Shown: positions 17,324-27,623, counted from the stretch's first letter. The stretch: 63,172 nt of DNA from Planctomycetaceae bacterium (GCA_041398785.1 JAWKUA010000030.1:1-63172); one strand, 5' to 3'. Program-made: numbers and translations. Notes: a model not told the origin generated them from the sequence alone.

Positions 17324-17488
17324 ATGACGCAGCGTATTGGGTTTCTGATGCAGCTTTTCGTGCTTTCAGTGCTGCCTGTGCTGATTGTGTATCAGTTGTA
17401 TTTCGGGATCCGACTGATCGTGATGCCCGCGTGCCTGCTGGCGGGCATTGTGCTTTTCGCGGTTGGAACGCGACTGCGCGAATCCTGA
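17324..17488 (+). CDS. small membrane protein
   Basis: A protein of 54 aa starting at ATG 17324 with GGAGTGAG about 10 nt upstream. Two hydrophobic helices (LMQLFVLSVLPVLIVYQLYF and LIVMPACLLAGIVLFAVG) separated by a short polar turn with an Arg are followed by a basic tail. No family is recognised. The strong ribosome binding site and clean two-helix design favour a real gene. Confidence 0.6.
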   Translation: MTQRIGFLMQLFVLSVLPVLIVYQLYFGIRLIVMPACLLAGIVLFAVGTRLRES

Positions 17489-18032
17489 TTTCGAAAGCAA
17501 CTCGCCGGAACTGCGGGCGTCTGCGCGGATCCCGCGTTGCGAGGCGCCGGGGCGGCTTGGTAAACCGTGACGCGGCGAACGATCGCGCCGGTCGAACGAC
17601 GCACCGGACAGCCTCGACGGAAGGTTTATGCAACCGGAAGAGTCCTCCGGGCCGGTGTCGACAGCTTCGGCAAAATCGCCTGCTTCCTCCCGCGGTCGCC
17701 GAATGGCGGCGATTCTTCGAAACGCGGCATCGACCGGAACTGCGCTTTCTGTCGAGAACTCGATAACCGGCGAAAAGTTCTGGTTTTTGCGGTGTCACAC
17801 TCGAACGTCTGTGCGGAATTGTTGGGTCGCGTGCCGTTTGTCGTCTCAAACGATTGGCGGTTCCTGCTTTTTGGGCGTTTAGGGACTCTGCGCTGCAAAA
17901 CAAACTGGCATCCGGTTGTGCTTGCAGTTGTGATATTGCCAGTATTTTTCCCTCACCGCGCCGTTTCGGGCCAGCGGTCAGCGGATTTTCCCGCCACTTC
18001 GTTCTGTCCAGATCCTCGAAGGGTTCTTATTC
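17489..18032. other. intergenic region
   Basis: About 540 nt before the giant subtilase gene. Several overlapping short frames exist but none has protein-like composition. Probably contains the subtilase promoter; no motif is clear. Confidence 0.5.
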
Positions 18033-21000
18033 ATGACAGTTCTGCAATCTCTGCTGTCAACGTTTCGCGCTTCCCGTTCGACGACCGTGCAAACCCGCAG
18101 ACGACTGGGACGCAACCGAGGCACCGGCTTTGCGGTGTTCTCACTGGAATCTCTGGAAGACCGAGTTCTGTTGTCGGGAACAACACCGGAGTACGTGCCG
18201 AACCACGTGATTCTGGGCCTGGGGGACACTGACAGCCCCGACGTCAGCCAGCCAGACGACATTCAATTGGTAATTCCCGGATCTGCGATCAGCCCGCTCG
18301 GCAATTACGGCCTGTACCTGATGACTCTGCCGGCAGGTGTCGACGCAGTTGACATAATTCCCACGCTGCGGGGACTTCCCGGGGTCGCATCAGCCGAGCC
18401 CGACTGGATCGGAGAATGGACCGCCGCTCCCAACGATCCGGACTATGCCGGTCTGCAGTGGTCGCTGAACAATACGGGACAAACGGTCAACGGTGTGACC
18501 GGACTCGCTGGTGCCGACATCAGCGCGGAGCTGGCCTGGGACGCATCCATCGGCAGTTCCAACGTCATGATTGCCATCGTTGACAGCGGAATGGACTACC
18601 TGCATCCGGACCTGATCGACAATGTTTGGGTCAACCCGGGCGAAATCGCCGGGAACGGGATCGACGACGACGGCAACGGATTCATCGACGACGTCAACGG
18701 CTGGGACTTCGCGGACAACGATAATGACCCGATGGACTTCGTCGGTCACGGTACACACGTCAGCGGCACCGCCGGCGCTGTCGGAGACAATTCACTTGGA
18801 CTGACCGGTGTGAACTGGGACGTCAGCGTGATGGCACTGAAGATCGGCACGGATCTTGGCGGCCCGACGGTTGCCGGAGCCATCGGAGCGATCAATTACG
18901 CTGTCAGCATGGGAGCCGTCGCTTCCAACCACAGCTATACGGTTCCCAGTACCGCCGCACTGCAGAACGCCGTCAACTTCGCGCAGGCGAACGGCCATAT
19001 CATCGTGGCTGCGGCGGGGAACAGCAGTTCAAACAACGACATCTTCCCGTCATTCCCCGCCAATTTCGCGAATGACAACGTGATTTCGGTCGCGGCAACG
19101 GATCAGGTTGACGACCTCGCATTCTTCTCGAACTTTGGCGTCAACACCGTCGATATCGGAGCTCCGGGCGTCAACATCTGGAGCACGACGCCGCGAGCCG
19201 GTTCGTTGTTCTATGGTCCGAACTATGATTTTTCGGACGGTACATCCATGGCGTCCCCGCATGTCACAGGGGCTGTGGGATTGCTGCGAAGTATTGCTCC
19301 GGGAGTTTCGTATACGGAAATCATCCGCGCGCTGTACGACGGTTCCGACCAGATTGCCGCGCTGAATGGCCGCGTTTCGACCGGTGGACGGCTGAATCTG
19401 GCAGGCGCCATTGCGCAGCTTTCTGCTGCGGAGATTTTCGTGTCCCCCGGCTCCGTCAGTGAAAACGTCGGCGCGGGAGGAGCGACGATTACGGTTCGCA
19501 AGGTCGCCTTTGACATCGGCACGGATCTGGTCGTTGACGTTTCCTTCAGCGATGACACAGAAGTTGCCGTCCCGCTGTTTGCCGGTGCCACGTCCGGACA
19601 AATCACAATCCCGGCCGGCCAGCGGTCGGTCACGATCCCCGTCGACATCCTTGATGACACGCTGCTGGACGGAACTCAGACCGTTGTCTTCACGCTGGAC
19701 ATTGCCGGCACAACGATTGATTCCGCGTCGCTGGACGTTACCGACTACGAAACTCTGACGCTGACAATTGACAAGAGCACGCTTCGCGAAGACGGGGCGG
19801 ACGGCCCGGCAACGGCAACGCTCACCCGCAGCAATACCGATGTGGACGACCCGAATGTGTTTGTGACGGTCAACAACGAACTGGTTGAGTACGACGCAAC
19901 CGGGACGATTGTCAACACCGTGCCGATTCCCTGGCCGACCGGAATGCGACCGGCCGGTGAGGATGCTCACGACGCCGTCTTCCTGCAGAACGGCAGGATC
20001 GCCGTCTATAACGGCACGACGGTGGGCTACGTTTCGGTCTATGACCCGACCGCCGGCACGTGGCAGGACTTTCTGGTGCCCGGCCTGTCCACGAATTCGC
20101 TGGACGGTTCCGGAGGCATCACGTCAATCGGCAACTTTGTGTTCCTGACGGACATGCAGTCAGCCCCCGCGAATCCGTTCGGTGCCGTTCGCCTGGATCT
20201 GGTGACCGGCGCTGTCACTCGGTTTGCGACGAAGTCGCTGGGCGATCGCCTGTTTGTGAAGGACATTTTCGCCGACACGATTCAGGAAGTGAATCCGCTG
20301 ACCGGGGCCACGGTCAACACGATCCCGATGCCGACCACGAATACCTTTGGTTTCAATACGGGACTCGCCTTCGATGGAACCAACTTGTGGCTACTGGCGG
20401 GACCAATCGGCAACGACCAGATCTACAAACTCGACGCGGATACCGGTACGGTTCTGGACGTCTTTAATCTTGGCGGCGCCACCGAATGGGACGGACTGGC
20501 CTATCTGAACGGCCTGCTGTACCTGCAGGATAACTTCCTGCAGAACCGGATCACCGTTTACGACCCGGTCCTGCGTCAGATTGTCAATACGCTGGACGTT
20601 GGTGCCCGCAACGGGATCGACATTACCGGCGGTCTGGCGGCGATTCGGAACCCGGATGCCCTGTTCGCGACATCGACGTTTGGTGACGAAATCTACGAAA
20701 TCAATCCGGTCAACGGAGCACTGCGCAATACCTGGAACAGCGGCGCATCGACGACCGAATACGGCGTTGCAGTTCTGTCGGGCGAAGTTTACATCGGCGA
20801 GTTTCAGTCGGCCGATCTGCGTGTATTCAATCGCGACGGTGTGTTTCAGCGAACGGTCACGCTTGCTCTGACGCCGCCACCCGGCGTGTTTGGTCTGGGC
20901 GGCGACGATATCCAGGGCCTGACAACGACAAACTATCGTTATCGGGACATTTCCGGCGGTCTTGACGGCAAGATCTACGTCCTGGATCAGGGCGGCACAG

Positions 21001-24000
21001 CGGTCGGCCGTTACGATGCCACAACCCTGCAACTGGAAGAATTCTTCGAACTGGATGTCCCCGTTCAGGCCATCACTGTTTTCTCTGACGGCAGGATCTA
21101 CGGAGCTGCCGACGATGGCATGGTGCATGAATTCGACGGCACCGGTTCCCTGTTGCGGTCGATGGATTCGGGCATCACCGGACTGATCGACATTGACGTC
21201 AACGTTGGCGAAAAGATCCTGCTTTCGTCGTCGTCCGGCATCGTCGGCCGAACGTCGCTGGCCTTTGAAGCACCGACAACGTTTACTGCCGGAGCGTCCC
21301 AGACGTTCATCACATTTGGCCGGCACTTCACTCAAACCGGCGGCGAAGCCATCGTTGACCTCACGAACAGCGACCCTTCGGAATTGTCCGTCCCGACTCG
21401 GGTGATTATTCCTGTCGGACAGCAGTCCGTGACATTCCCCGTTTCCGCGGTGGACGACAACATCCTTGACGGCAGCCAGTCGGTCACGGTGTCACCGGCC
21501 AATTCGCAGTATGCGGAACTGAATTCGGATTCAGTGACCGTGCTGGACGTCGAAGGTGTCCTGGTCGATGTGGCGGCAACCGAAATCAGCGAAGACGCCG
21601 GCATTGCCGCAACGACTGTTCATCTTTCCCGGACCTACATCGACGGACCATTCACGTACGCGGTTTCGCAAACGTTCACCAATTCGCAGCCAACACCGAT
21701 CCCGGACTTTGCGATCCTTGAATCACACATCGTGGTTCCCAGCCAGATCTCACGGATCAGTGACATCAATGTTCAGCTTTCACTGACGCATTCCTGGCTG
21801 CAGGACCTGGACGTGTTCCTTGTCAGTCCGTCGGGAACAACGGTGGAACTGTTTACCGATGTCGGCAGTAACGGGACGGAAATGACCGACCTGATCATCG
21901 ATGACGAAGCCCTGGTGCGAATCATCGATGGTTCGTCTCCGTTTACCGGCCGCTATCGTCCGGAACAATACCCGTCGCGCGGCATGAACCTGTTCGACGG
22001 CGAGAACCCCTCCGGCACGTGGACGCTGGTCGTACGCGATGACAATCAGCAGGACATCGGGACGCTGCTGAACTGGTCACTGCACATTGATACCGTGGGG
22101 CTTGCGCCGCTGACCGTGACGCTCAGCAGCGACGACATTACGGAAGCCGCTTTCGGCGGCGCCGGCGGACCGTCGTCCACGATCGAAATGCTGATTCCGG
22201 CAAATCAGTCCGAAGCCATGGTGACGCTGGACGCTGTGGACGATCAATTGCTTGACGGAACGCAGACGGTGACCATCAGCGCGACCGCCGTGCAGTCTCC
22301 GGACACGTCGATCGACCTGAGCATTCTGGATCTGGGCAGCGACGTGGTCGATGTCACGGACGTCGAACTGCTGGAACTGTCCGTCAGCACGGACTTCATT
22401 TCCGAATCCGCCGGCGGCAATGCACTGACCGGAACCGTAACGCGGCTGAACACCGGCGACGCTCCGTTCAGTAGTCCGCTGACCGTCAACCTGATGAGCA
22501 GCGATACGTCAGAACTGACCGTTTTGGCAACCGTCACGATTCCCGCCGGTGAGGCATCGGTCAATTTTGATATCTCGGCCGTCGACGACGCTCTGTTCGA
22601 CGGGGACATTCCCGTGACGATTTCCGCCACGGCAGCCGGATACTTTAATTCGCCGTCGCAGATCGTGACCGTGACGGATCATGAACCGGCAATTGTCCTG
22701 CAGACAGCGTCGACGACCGTCGTCGAAAACGACGGAACGCTGCAACTGCTGGTTCGCCGAATCAATGCACTGGATATCAGCAACCCTGTGACTGTGACAC
22801 TGACCAGCAGCGACATTTCCGAACTGAGCTTTGGCGGATCCGCCACAACGACCGTCACAATCGCTGCCAACAGCACCAGCACCCCGGTGACCGTCACCAT
22901 TCACGACGACGCACTACTGGATGGAAGTCAGGTCGTCACGCTGGATGGCACGGGCGCGGGAATCAACCCTGGCACTCTGGACATCACCGTCGAGGATCAC
23001 GAAACGCTGACCATCACGCTGAATCACTCCAGCTTTCTGGAAAACGGCGGGACCGGTGCCGTCACGGGAACAGTTACGGTCAGCAATACCGGCGACCGAA
23101 CGCTGCCTCTGACAGTCACTCTCAGCAGCAGCGACCTGACGGCGGCAACGGTACCTGCGACCGTGACGATTCCCGCCAATGCGACGTCGGCTCAGTTCAC
23201 AGTGACACCGATCAACGACCCGGACATCGACGGTGATCAGCCCGTTACGTTTACCGCTGTCGCCGCCGGATATATCGATGGCGTCGCGAATGCCACGGTT
23301 CTGGATCACGAGCCTCCGGTGCTGACCGGGCCGGAATCACGAACACCCGACGCGACACCTGCGATCACGTGGGATCCACTGCCCGGCGCTGTCCGGTACG
23401 ACCTGTGGGTCAACTATGTTTCCGGCGGAATCACTCAGATCATTCGTGTTCAGGATGTTCGAGACAATGCCGGCGATGTCACCACAGAATACACGCCTCC
23501 GGCCGAGCTTGGTCTGGGCCGGTATCGCGCTTGGGTGCGAGCCTACAATGCTCAGGAAGTCGCGGGGTTCTGGAGCGCCGGCCGTGACTTCGTCGTTACG
23601 ACGCCACCGCAGATTATTTCTCCCGGCGGACCGGGAAATGCCGCGTCGCCATCTTTCCCCGATATCACCTGGTCGGACGTCGTCGACATCACTCGCTACG
23701 ACCTGTGGGTCACGAATCTGACCACCGGAGAGCACCCGATCATTCGCGCGGAAAACCTGCTGACGTCGAACTTCCAGACGACTCAGGATCTGCCCGGCGG
23801 CGACTACCGAGCGTGGGTGCGAGCCTTCGGGCCAATGGACGCAGCCAGTTCCTGGAGCGCCGGCCGAACATTCGGGGTGCTCGCAACCCCGCAGATCATT
23901 ACTCCGTCCGCAGGAACGTCCAATCGCACGCCGACAATCGAATGGAATCCAGTCTCCGGAGCCGATCATTATGACGTCTGGATCACGAACCGAGACACCG

Positions 24001-24875
24001 GTGCGATTGTCGTTCGCGACCGCTTCGTGCCCGAAGCGACATACAAACCGCTGTCAGACCTTTCTGATCAGCGGCATGTCGTCTGGGTCCGAGCCGTCTC
24101 GGAGATGGGCTTTGTGTCGCAATGGTCGCCCGCTGCCAATTTTGTCGTCAGCGGAAATCCGGAACTGGGACGACCCGTTGTCACGTCGCCGTCTCAGAAC
24201 GGTGTCGCAGGCAGTCGTCCGGAGTTTGCCTGGACACCGATCGCGGGCGTCGATGGCTACGAAATCTGGGTCAACCGTGTCGACGTCCCGACACGCCAGG
24301 TGATCTACAGCGATGCCGTCACCACAAATTCCTATACGGCCACCACCGCTCTGGCGGCGGGTGAGTATCGTGTGTGGGTGCGGGCACTCAGCGATTCCGG
24401 TGAGGTTTCAGAATGGAGCGCTGCCGTTGACTTCACGGTTGCCGCCGCAAGCGTTCCTGTCTTCGACGCCGGTGCCACTCCGTCACCCGTGGCGATTCTG
24501 ACCGGACTGACCGAAGTATCCGTCGCCCAGCAATCCGACGCTCCGGCAATTGTGCCAAACGTCGCGGCACCCGCTTCCGACAGCCATGCGACAAAGATCG
24601 CTGACGACGCGGCTTCTGTAAAGACGGCGGAATTTCCGCAGCCGGAAACACGCGCTGCTGCTGTCAGCCCGACTGCGGTTGTCCTCGATCGCTCAGAGGA
24701 AGCACCGGCTGAAGACTTTGACGCCGTGATGGCGAACTGGGACTCGGCCGCCTGGTGGACGGAGCCTGCTCAGGAAACTCCCGGCCACGAAGCATCGCTC
24801 GCCGGACTTGGCCTGGCCATTGTCGCGGGAGGTTCTCTGAACCGAAAACGACGTCCGATCCGCAATCGCGATTAG
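18033..24875 (+). CDS. giant exported subtilisin-like protease with nested Calx-beta, propeller, P and FN3-like domains
   Basis: A protein of 2280 aa. Residues 1-50 carry a basic region and LESLEDRVLLSG, a LEPR-XLL-type export motif. Residues 140-470 are an S8 peptidase with Asp184 (IAIVDSGMDYLHPD), His239 (GHGTHVSGTAG), an oxyanion Asn (VAAAGNSS) and Ser405 (DGTSMASPHVTG). Calx-beta modules follow. One is interrupted by a beta-propeller at about 609-1086, and the next by a proprotein-convertase P-like domain at about 1206-1356 (DLDVFLVSPSGT, PSGTWTLVVRD). More uninterrupted Calx-beta copies follow, then four FN3-like repeats (1763-2140, each with YRxWVRA and WSA). The C-terminus is a short hydrophobic stretch with a basic tail (LNRKRRPIRNRD). 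Probably a cell-surface protease/adhesin. Confidence 0.93.
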   Translation: MTVLQSLLSTFRASRSTTVQTRRRLGRNRGTGFAVFSLESLEDRVLLSGTTPEYVPNHVILGLGDTDSPDVSQPDDIQLVIPGSAISPLGNYGLYLMTLPAGVDAVDIIPTLRGLPGVASAEPDWIGEWTAAPNDPDYAGLQWSLNNTGQTVNGVTGLAGADISAELAWDASIGSSNVMIAIVDSGMDYLHPDLIDNVWVNPGEIAGNGIDDDGNGFIDDVNGWDFADNDNDPMDFVGHGTHVSGTAGAVGDNSLGLTGVNWDVSVMALKIGTDLGGPTVAGAIGAINYAVSMGAVASNHSYTVPSTAALQNAVNFAQANGHIIVAAAGNSSSNNDIFPSFPANFANDNVISVAATDQVDDLAFFSNFGVNTVDIGAPGVNIWSTTPRAGSLFYGPNYDFSDGTSMASPHVTGAVGLLRSIAPGVSYTEIIRALYDGSDQIAALNGRVSTGGRLNLAGAIAQLSAAEIFVSPGSVSENVGAGGATITVRKVAFDIGTDLVVDVSFSDDTEVAVPLFAGATSGQITIPAGQRSVTIPVDILDDTLLDGTQTVVFTLDIAGTTIDSASLDVTDYETLTLTIDKSTLREDGADGPATATLTRSNTDVDDPNVFVTVNNELVEYDATGTIVNTVPIPWPTGMRPAGEDAHDAVFLQNGRIAVYNGTTVGYVSVYDPTAGTWQDFLVPGLSTNSLDGSGGITSIGNFVFLTDMQSAPANPFGAVRLDLVTGAVTRFATKSLGDRLFVKDIFADTIQEVNPLTGATVNTIPMPTTNTFGFNTGLAFDGTNLWLLAGPIGNDQIYKLDADTGTVLDVFNLGGATEWDGLAYLNGLLYLQDNFLQNRITVYDPVLRQIVNTLDVGARNGIDITGGLAAIRNPDALFATSTFGDEIYEINPVNGALRNTWNSGASTTEYGVAVLSGEVYIGEFQSADLRVFNRDGVFQRTVTLALTPPPGVFGLGGDDIQGLTTTNYRYRDISGGLDGKIYVLDQGGTAVGRYDATTLQLEEFFELDVPVQAITVFSDGRIYGAADDGMVHEFDGTGSLLRSMDSGITGLIDIDVNVGEKILLSSSSGIVGRTSLAFEAPTTFTAGASQTFITFGRHFTQTGGEAIVDLTNSDPSELSVPTRVIIPVGQQSVTFPVSAVDDNILDGSQSVTVSPANSQYAELNSDSVTVLDVEGVLVDVAATEISEDAGIAATTVHLSRTYIDGPFTYAVSQTFTNSQPTPIPDFAILESHIVVPSQISRISDINVQLSLTHSWLQDLDVFLVSPSGTTVELFTDVGSNGTEMTDLIIDDEALVRIIDGSSPFTGRYRPEQYPSRGMNLFDGENPSGTWTLVVRDDNQQDIGTLLNWSLHIDTVGLAPLTVTLSSDDITEAAFGGAGGPSSTIEMLIPANQSEAMVTLDAVDDQLLDGTQTVTISATAVQSPDTSIDLSILDLGSDVVDVTDVELLELSVSTDFISESAGGNALTGTVTRLNTGDAPFSSPLTVNLMSSDTSELTVLATVTIPAGEASVNFDISAVDDALFDGDIPVTISATAAGYFNSPSQIVTVTDHEPAIVLQTASTTVVENDGTLQLLVRRINALDISNPVTVTLTSSDISELSFGGSATTTVTIAANSTSTPVTVTIHDDALLDGSQVVTLDGTGAGINPGTLDITVEDHETLTITLNHSSFLENGGTGAVTGTVTVSNTGDRTLPLTVTLSSSDLTAATVPATVTIPANATSAQFTVTPINDPDIDGDQPVTFTAVAAGYIDGVANATVLDHEPPVLTGPESRTPDATPAITWDPLPGAVRYDLWVNYVSGGITQIIRVQDVRDNAGDVTTEYTPPAELGLGRYRAWVRAYNAQEVAGFWSAGRDFVVTTPPQIISPGGPGNAASPSFPDITWSDVVDITRYDLWVTNLTTGEHPIIRAENLLTSNFQTTQDLPGGDYRAWVRAFGPMDAASSWSAGRTFGVLATPQIITPSAGTSNRTPTIEWNPVSGADHYDVWITNRDTGAIVVRDRFVPEATYKPLSDLSDQRHVVWVRAVSEMGFVSQWSPAANFVVSGNPELGRPVVTSPSQNGVAGSRPEFAWTPIAGVDGYEIWVNRVDVPTRQVIYSDAVTTNSYTATTALAAGEYRVWVRALSDSGEVSEWSAAVDFTVAAASVPVFDAGATPSPVAILTGLTEVSVAQQSDAPAIVPNVAAPASDSHATKIADDAASVKTAEFPQPETRAAAVSPTAVVLDRSEEAPAEDFDAVMANWDSAAWWTEPAQETPGHEASLAGLGLAIVAGGSLNRKRRPIRNRD

Positions 24876-24899
24876 TCGTCAGAAATCTGCGTTACCGCA

Positions 24900-24939
24900 C
24901 AAGAGGCTGCTTCCCACAGAAGAAGCGGCCTCTTTTTTT
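24900..24939. terminator. rho-independent terminator, usable from both sides
   Basis: AGAGGC-TG-CTTC and GAAG-CG-GCCTCT form a strong stem at 24902-24933 followed by a run of seven T. It lies between the converging subtilase gene (plus) and radical SAM gene (minus), and the A-rich left flank could serve the minus-strand transcript. Confidence 0.85.
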
Positions 24940-24950
24940 GCGCGACGGCG

Positions 24951-26048
24951 TCACACATAGTCGTGCAGACGGACAGGCATGCGGCGGGAGCCCCAGTGAC
25001 CGGGTTGCGGCTGGAAGACACCGGCGCACGGCTGCCCGCAGTTGTCGCACGTACCGTCCGCAGCCAAATGCCATTCCGTGATGTCGTAGCCCATTCGGCC
25101 AATCAGTATCCGGCCGCAGTTGTGGCAGCAGGTGGCTGCACCGTCCGCATCCCGCACGTTTCCCGTATAGGCATAGCGCACGCCGTTGTTCATGGCGATC
25201 TGACGTGCTCTTGCCAGTGTTGACGGAGGCGTGGAGGGCTTGTCCAGCATCCGGAAATCGGGATGAAACGCCGTGAAGTGCATGGGAACATCCGGGCCAA
25301 GTTCCTTCACGACCCATCGTGTCATTTCATCAAGCTCTGCGTCGGAATCATTCTCTCCCGGAATCAGCAGCGTCGTTGTTTCAAACCAAACACTGGTTTC
25401 ATGCTTCAGGTACAGCAGTGTTTCCAGCACCGGCTGCAGGTGACCCGCACAGATGTTCGAGTAAAAGCTTTCGGTGAAGGCTTTGAGATCGACGTTGGCG
25501 GCATCCATATGGTGATAGAACTCTGCACGCGGTTCCGGGCAGACTTCGCCGGCCGTAACGGCGACGCAACGCACGCCGACTTTGTGACATTCGCGAGCCA
25601 CGTCGATGGCGTATTCGTGAAAGATGACGGGGTCGTTGTACGTGAATGCCACACTGGGGCAATCGAGTTCCCTGGCTGCCCGAGCGATGGTTTCCGGCGA
25701 AGCATCATCGGCCAGAGTATCAAATTCCCGTGACTTGCTGATGTCCCAGTTCTGGCAGTATCGGCAACCCAGATTGCAGCCCGCTGTTCCGAACGACAAC
25801 ACGGGCGTTCCCGGTAAAAAGTGGTTCAGCGGCTTCTTTTCAATGGGGTCCACACAATAGCCGCTGGAACGACCGTACGTCGTCAGCACGATTTGTCCGT
25901 CCTGGCATTCCCGCACAAAACAGAAACCGCGCTGCCCTTCATGGAGCCTGCAGAATCGCGGGCACAGGTCGCACTGAATGCGACCATCGTCCAGGCGGTG
26001 CCAGTATTTCGTCGGAAACGCTGCAGGAGGAGAAGTTCGCGTGACCAT
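24951..26048 (-). CDS. AmmeMemoRadiSam system radical SAM enzyme
   Basis: A protein of 365 aa from ATG 26048 (AAGTGAGA upstream); an upstream extension of 34 residues looks non-coding. The radical SAM cluster motif is Cys91-x3-Cys95-x2-Cys98 in FGTAGCNLGCRYCQNW. An N-terminal cysteine group (CDLCPRFC, residues 26-33) and C-terminal pairs (CCHNCGR, CDNCGQPC) could bind more metal. The architecture and the divergent Memo-like and AMMECR1 neighbours match the AmmeMemoRadiSam radical SAM family. It would cleave S-adenosylmethionine to a 5'-deoxyadenosyl radical; the substrate of the system is not known to me. Confidence 0.94.
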   Translation of the reverse strand: MVTRTSPPAAFPTKYWHRLDDGRIQCDLCPRFCRLHEGQRGFCFVRECQDGQIVLTTYGRSSGYCVDPIEKKPLNHFLPGTPVLSFGTAGCNLGCRYCQNWDISKSREFDTLADDASPETIARAARELDCPSVAFTYNDPVIFHEYAIDVARECHKVGVRCVAVTAGEVCPEPRAEFYHHMDAANVDLKAFTESFYSNICAGHLQPVLETLLYLKHETSVWFETTTLLIPGENDSDAELDEMTRWVVKELGPDVPMHFTAFHPDFRMLDKPSTPPSTLARARQIAMNNGVRYAYTGNVRDADGAATCCHNCGRILIGRMGYDITEWHLAADGTCDNCGQPCAGVFQPQPGHWGSRRMPVRLHDYV

Positions 26049-26218
26049 GAGCGATCTCACTTGCTGGCGACAAAGCATCCGGGCCGCACGACAATTGCAT
26101 GGACGGAATCTTCGTCTCCTGACAAATCTGCAAACGTCATTCCGTTTCAAGCGGAGAACGGCACCACATGTGCAGAGGAGAGAATTCAGATTGTCGAGAA
26201 TCCGAAGGAGTCAGGACG
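26049..26218. promoter_or_regulatory. divergent control region of the AmmeMemoRadiSam locus
   Basis: About 170 nt separate the start codons of the radical SAM gene (minus) and the Memo-like gene (plus), so both promoters must lie here. No convincing -35/-10 pair was identified. AAGGAG just before 26219 fixes the Memo start. Confidence 0.5.
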
Positions 26219-27019
26219 ATGACCAAAACCGTCAGCGTTCGCCGACCCGCCGTCGCCGGTCGCTTTTATCCTGCTGACGAAGATTTGCTGCGACGTGACG
26301 TTCACAGTTTTCTGCGTGATGCCGCTTCGCGATGTATCAGCAGGCATCCGAAAGCGCTGATCGTGCCTCACGCGGGCTACCAATATTCCGGGCCGGTTGC
26401 CGCGAGCGGATATGCACAACTGACGCATGTTCACGAGACAATTCGGCGCGTCGTTCTGCTGGGACCGTCTCACCATGTGGCGTTCCGCGGAATGGCGTTT
26501 CCCGAATTCGATACATTCGTGACGCCGCTGGGAAGTGTTCCAATCGACGCTGCCACATTGGATGCGGTCCGGGATCTGCCACAGGTGGTGATCGGCGATG
26601 AACCGCACAACCGGGAACACAGCCTGGAGGTTCACCTGCCGTTTCTGCAATGTGTCCTGGATTCGTTTTCGCTTGTCCCGTTCTGCGTCGGGTCTGCGTC
26701 TGCGGTGGATGTTGCGGAGGTCTTATCGGTGCTCTGGGGCGGTTCGGAAACTCTGATCGTGGTGAGTTCCGATCTTAGCCATTACCACGACTACGAAACC
26801 GCCAGAGAACTCGATCAACAGACGTCGGCAATGATCGAAGGATGCCAAACTGACAATCTGAGCGGCAGTCGCGCTTGTGGATATGTGGGCATCTGCGGAC
26901 TGCTGACGGTTGCGAGGACGCATCGTCTGACCGTACGCACGGTGGACCTGAGAAACTCGGGCGACACCGCCGGACCGCGAAGTCAGGTCGTGGGATACGG
27001 GGCCTATGTTATCGAGTAA
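26219..27019 (+). CDS. AmmeMemoRadiSam system protein B (Memo-like)
   Basis: A protein of 266 aa from ATG 26219, with AAGGAG nine bases upstream; an upstream in-frame start at 26168 lacks this. The Memo fold resembles LigB-type extradiol dioxygenases. Metal-site residues typical of Memo are visible: His51 in VPHAGYQYSGP, His85/His86 in LGPSHHV, plus HSLEVHLPFLQ, SSDLSHYHDY and a Cys-rich CGYVGICGLLT near the C-terminus. Bacterial members are found with the radical SAM enzyme and AMMECR1 protein, as here. Its gene overlaps the AMMECR1 gene by 14 nt, indicating translational coupling. Confidence 0.95.
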   Translation: MTKTVSVRRPAVAGRFYPADEDLLRRDVHSFLRDAASRCISRHPKALIVPHAGYQYSGPVAASGYAQLTHVHETIRRVVLLGPSHHVAFRGMAFPEFDTFVTPLGSVPIDAATLDAVRDLPQVVIGDEPHNREHSLEVHLPFLQCVLDSFSLVPFCVGSASAVDVAEVLSVLWGGSETLIVVSSDLSHYHDYETARELDQQTSAMIEGCQTDNLSGSRACGYVGICGLLTVARTHRLTVRTVDLRNSGDTAGPRSQVVGYGAYVIE

Positions 27020-27623
27020 CGACACAACACTGACGCAACGCGAACGAACCATTCTTCTGGAAATCGCAGCCGCGTCGATCGATCATGGTCTGAGCACAGG
27101 GCAGCCGCTGAAGATCCGTTCGGACGAGTTGCCAGGCCGGCTGGCGGAACCGCGAGCCACGTTTGTCACACTGCGGATAGACGGCCAGCTGCGCGGCTGC
27201 ATGGGACGCCTCATCGCGACGAGTCCGCTGGCGGTGGACATCGCGGAGAACGCGTTTTCCGCAGCATTTCGCGATCCCCGCTTCAACAGGCTTGGGCCGG
27301 ACGAAGCTCACCTGCTTGATATTCATATTTCGATTCTCAGCCCGCCGGAACGGATTCCGTGTTCGGACGAGAGCGAATTGCTGAGAATGATCCGGCCCGG
27401 AATTGATGGACTGATTCTGAAATGCGGACCAATGCGCGGCACGCTGCTGCCATCTGTCTGGAAGAGTGTCAGCAGTCCGGATCGGTTCCTTCGCCATCTG
27501 AAACTGAAGGCCGGACTGCCGGAGGACTTCTGGTCATCCGACATTCACGTCTATCGCTACACCACCGAGTCTTTTTCCTCCGACGACATCGAAACCGCCG
27601 CCGAAGGTCGAGTTCCGGCCTGA
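27006..27623 (+). CDS. AmmeMemoRadiSam system protein A (AMMECR1 domain)
   Basis: A protein of 205 aa carrying the AMMECR1 signature LRGCMG (residues 62-67; usually LRGCIG), with FVTLRIDGQ before it and the DIHISILSPPE and LKAGLPEDFW segments typical of the family. The ATG at 27006 lies inside the end of the Memo-like gene. AMMECR1 is conserved from archaea to humans, but its biochemical role is unclear. In bacteria it is often encoded next to, or fused with, Memo. Confidence 0.95.
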   Translation: MLSSNDTTLTQRERTILLEIAAASIDHGLSTGQPLKIRSDELPGRLAEPRATFVTLRIDGQLRGCMGRLIATSPLAVDIAENAFSAAFRDPRFNRLGPDEAHLLDIHISILSPPERIPCSDESELLRMIRPGIDGLILKCGPMRGTLLPSVWKSVSSPDRFLRHLKLKAGLPEDFWSSDIHVYRYTTESFSSDDIETAAEGRVPA

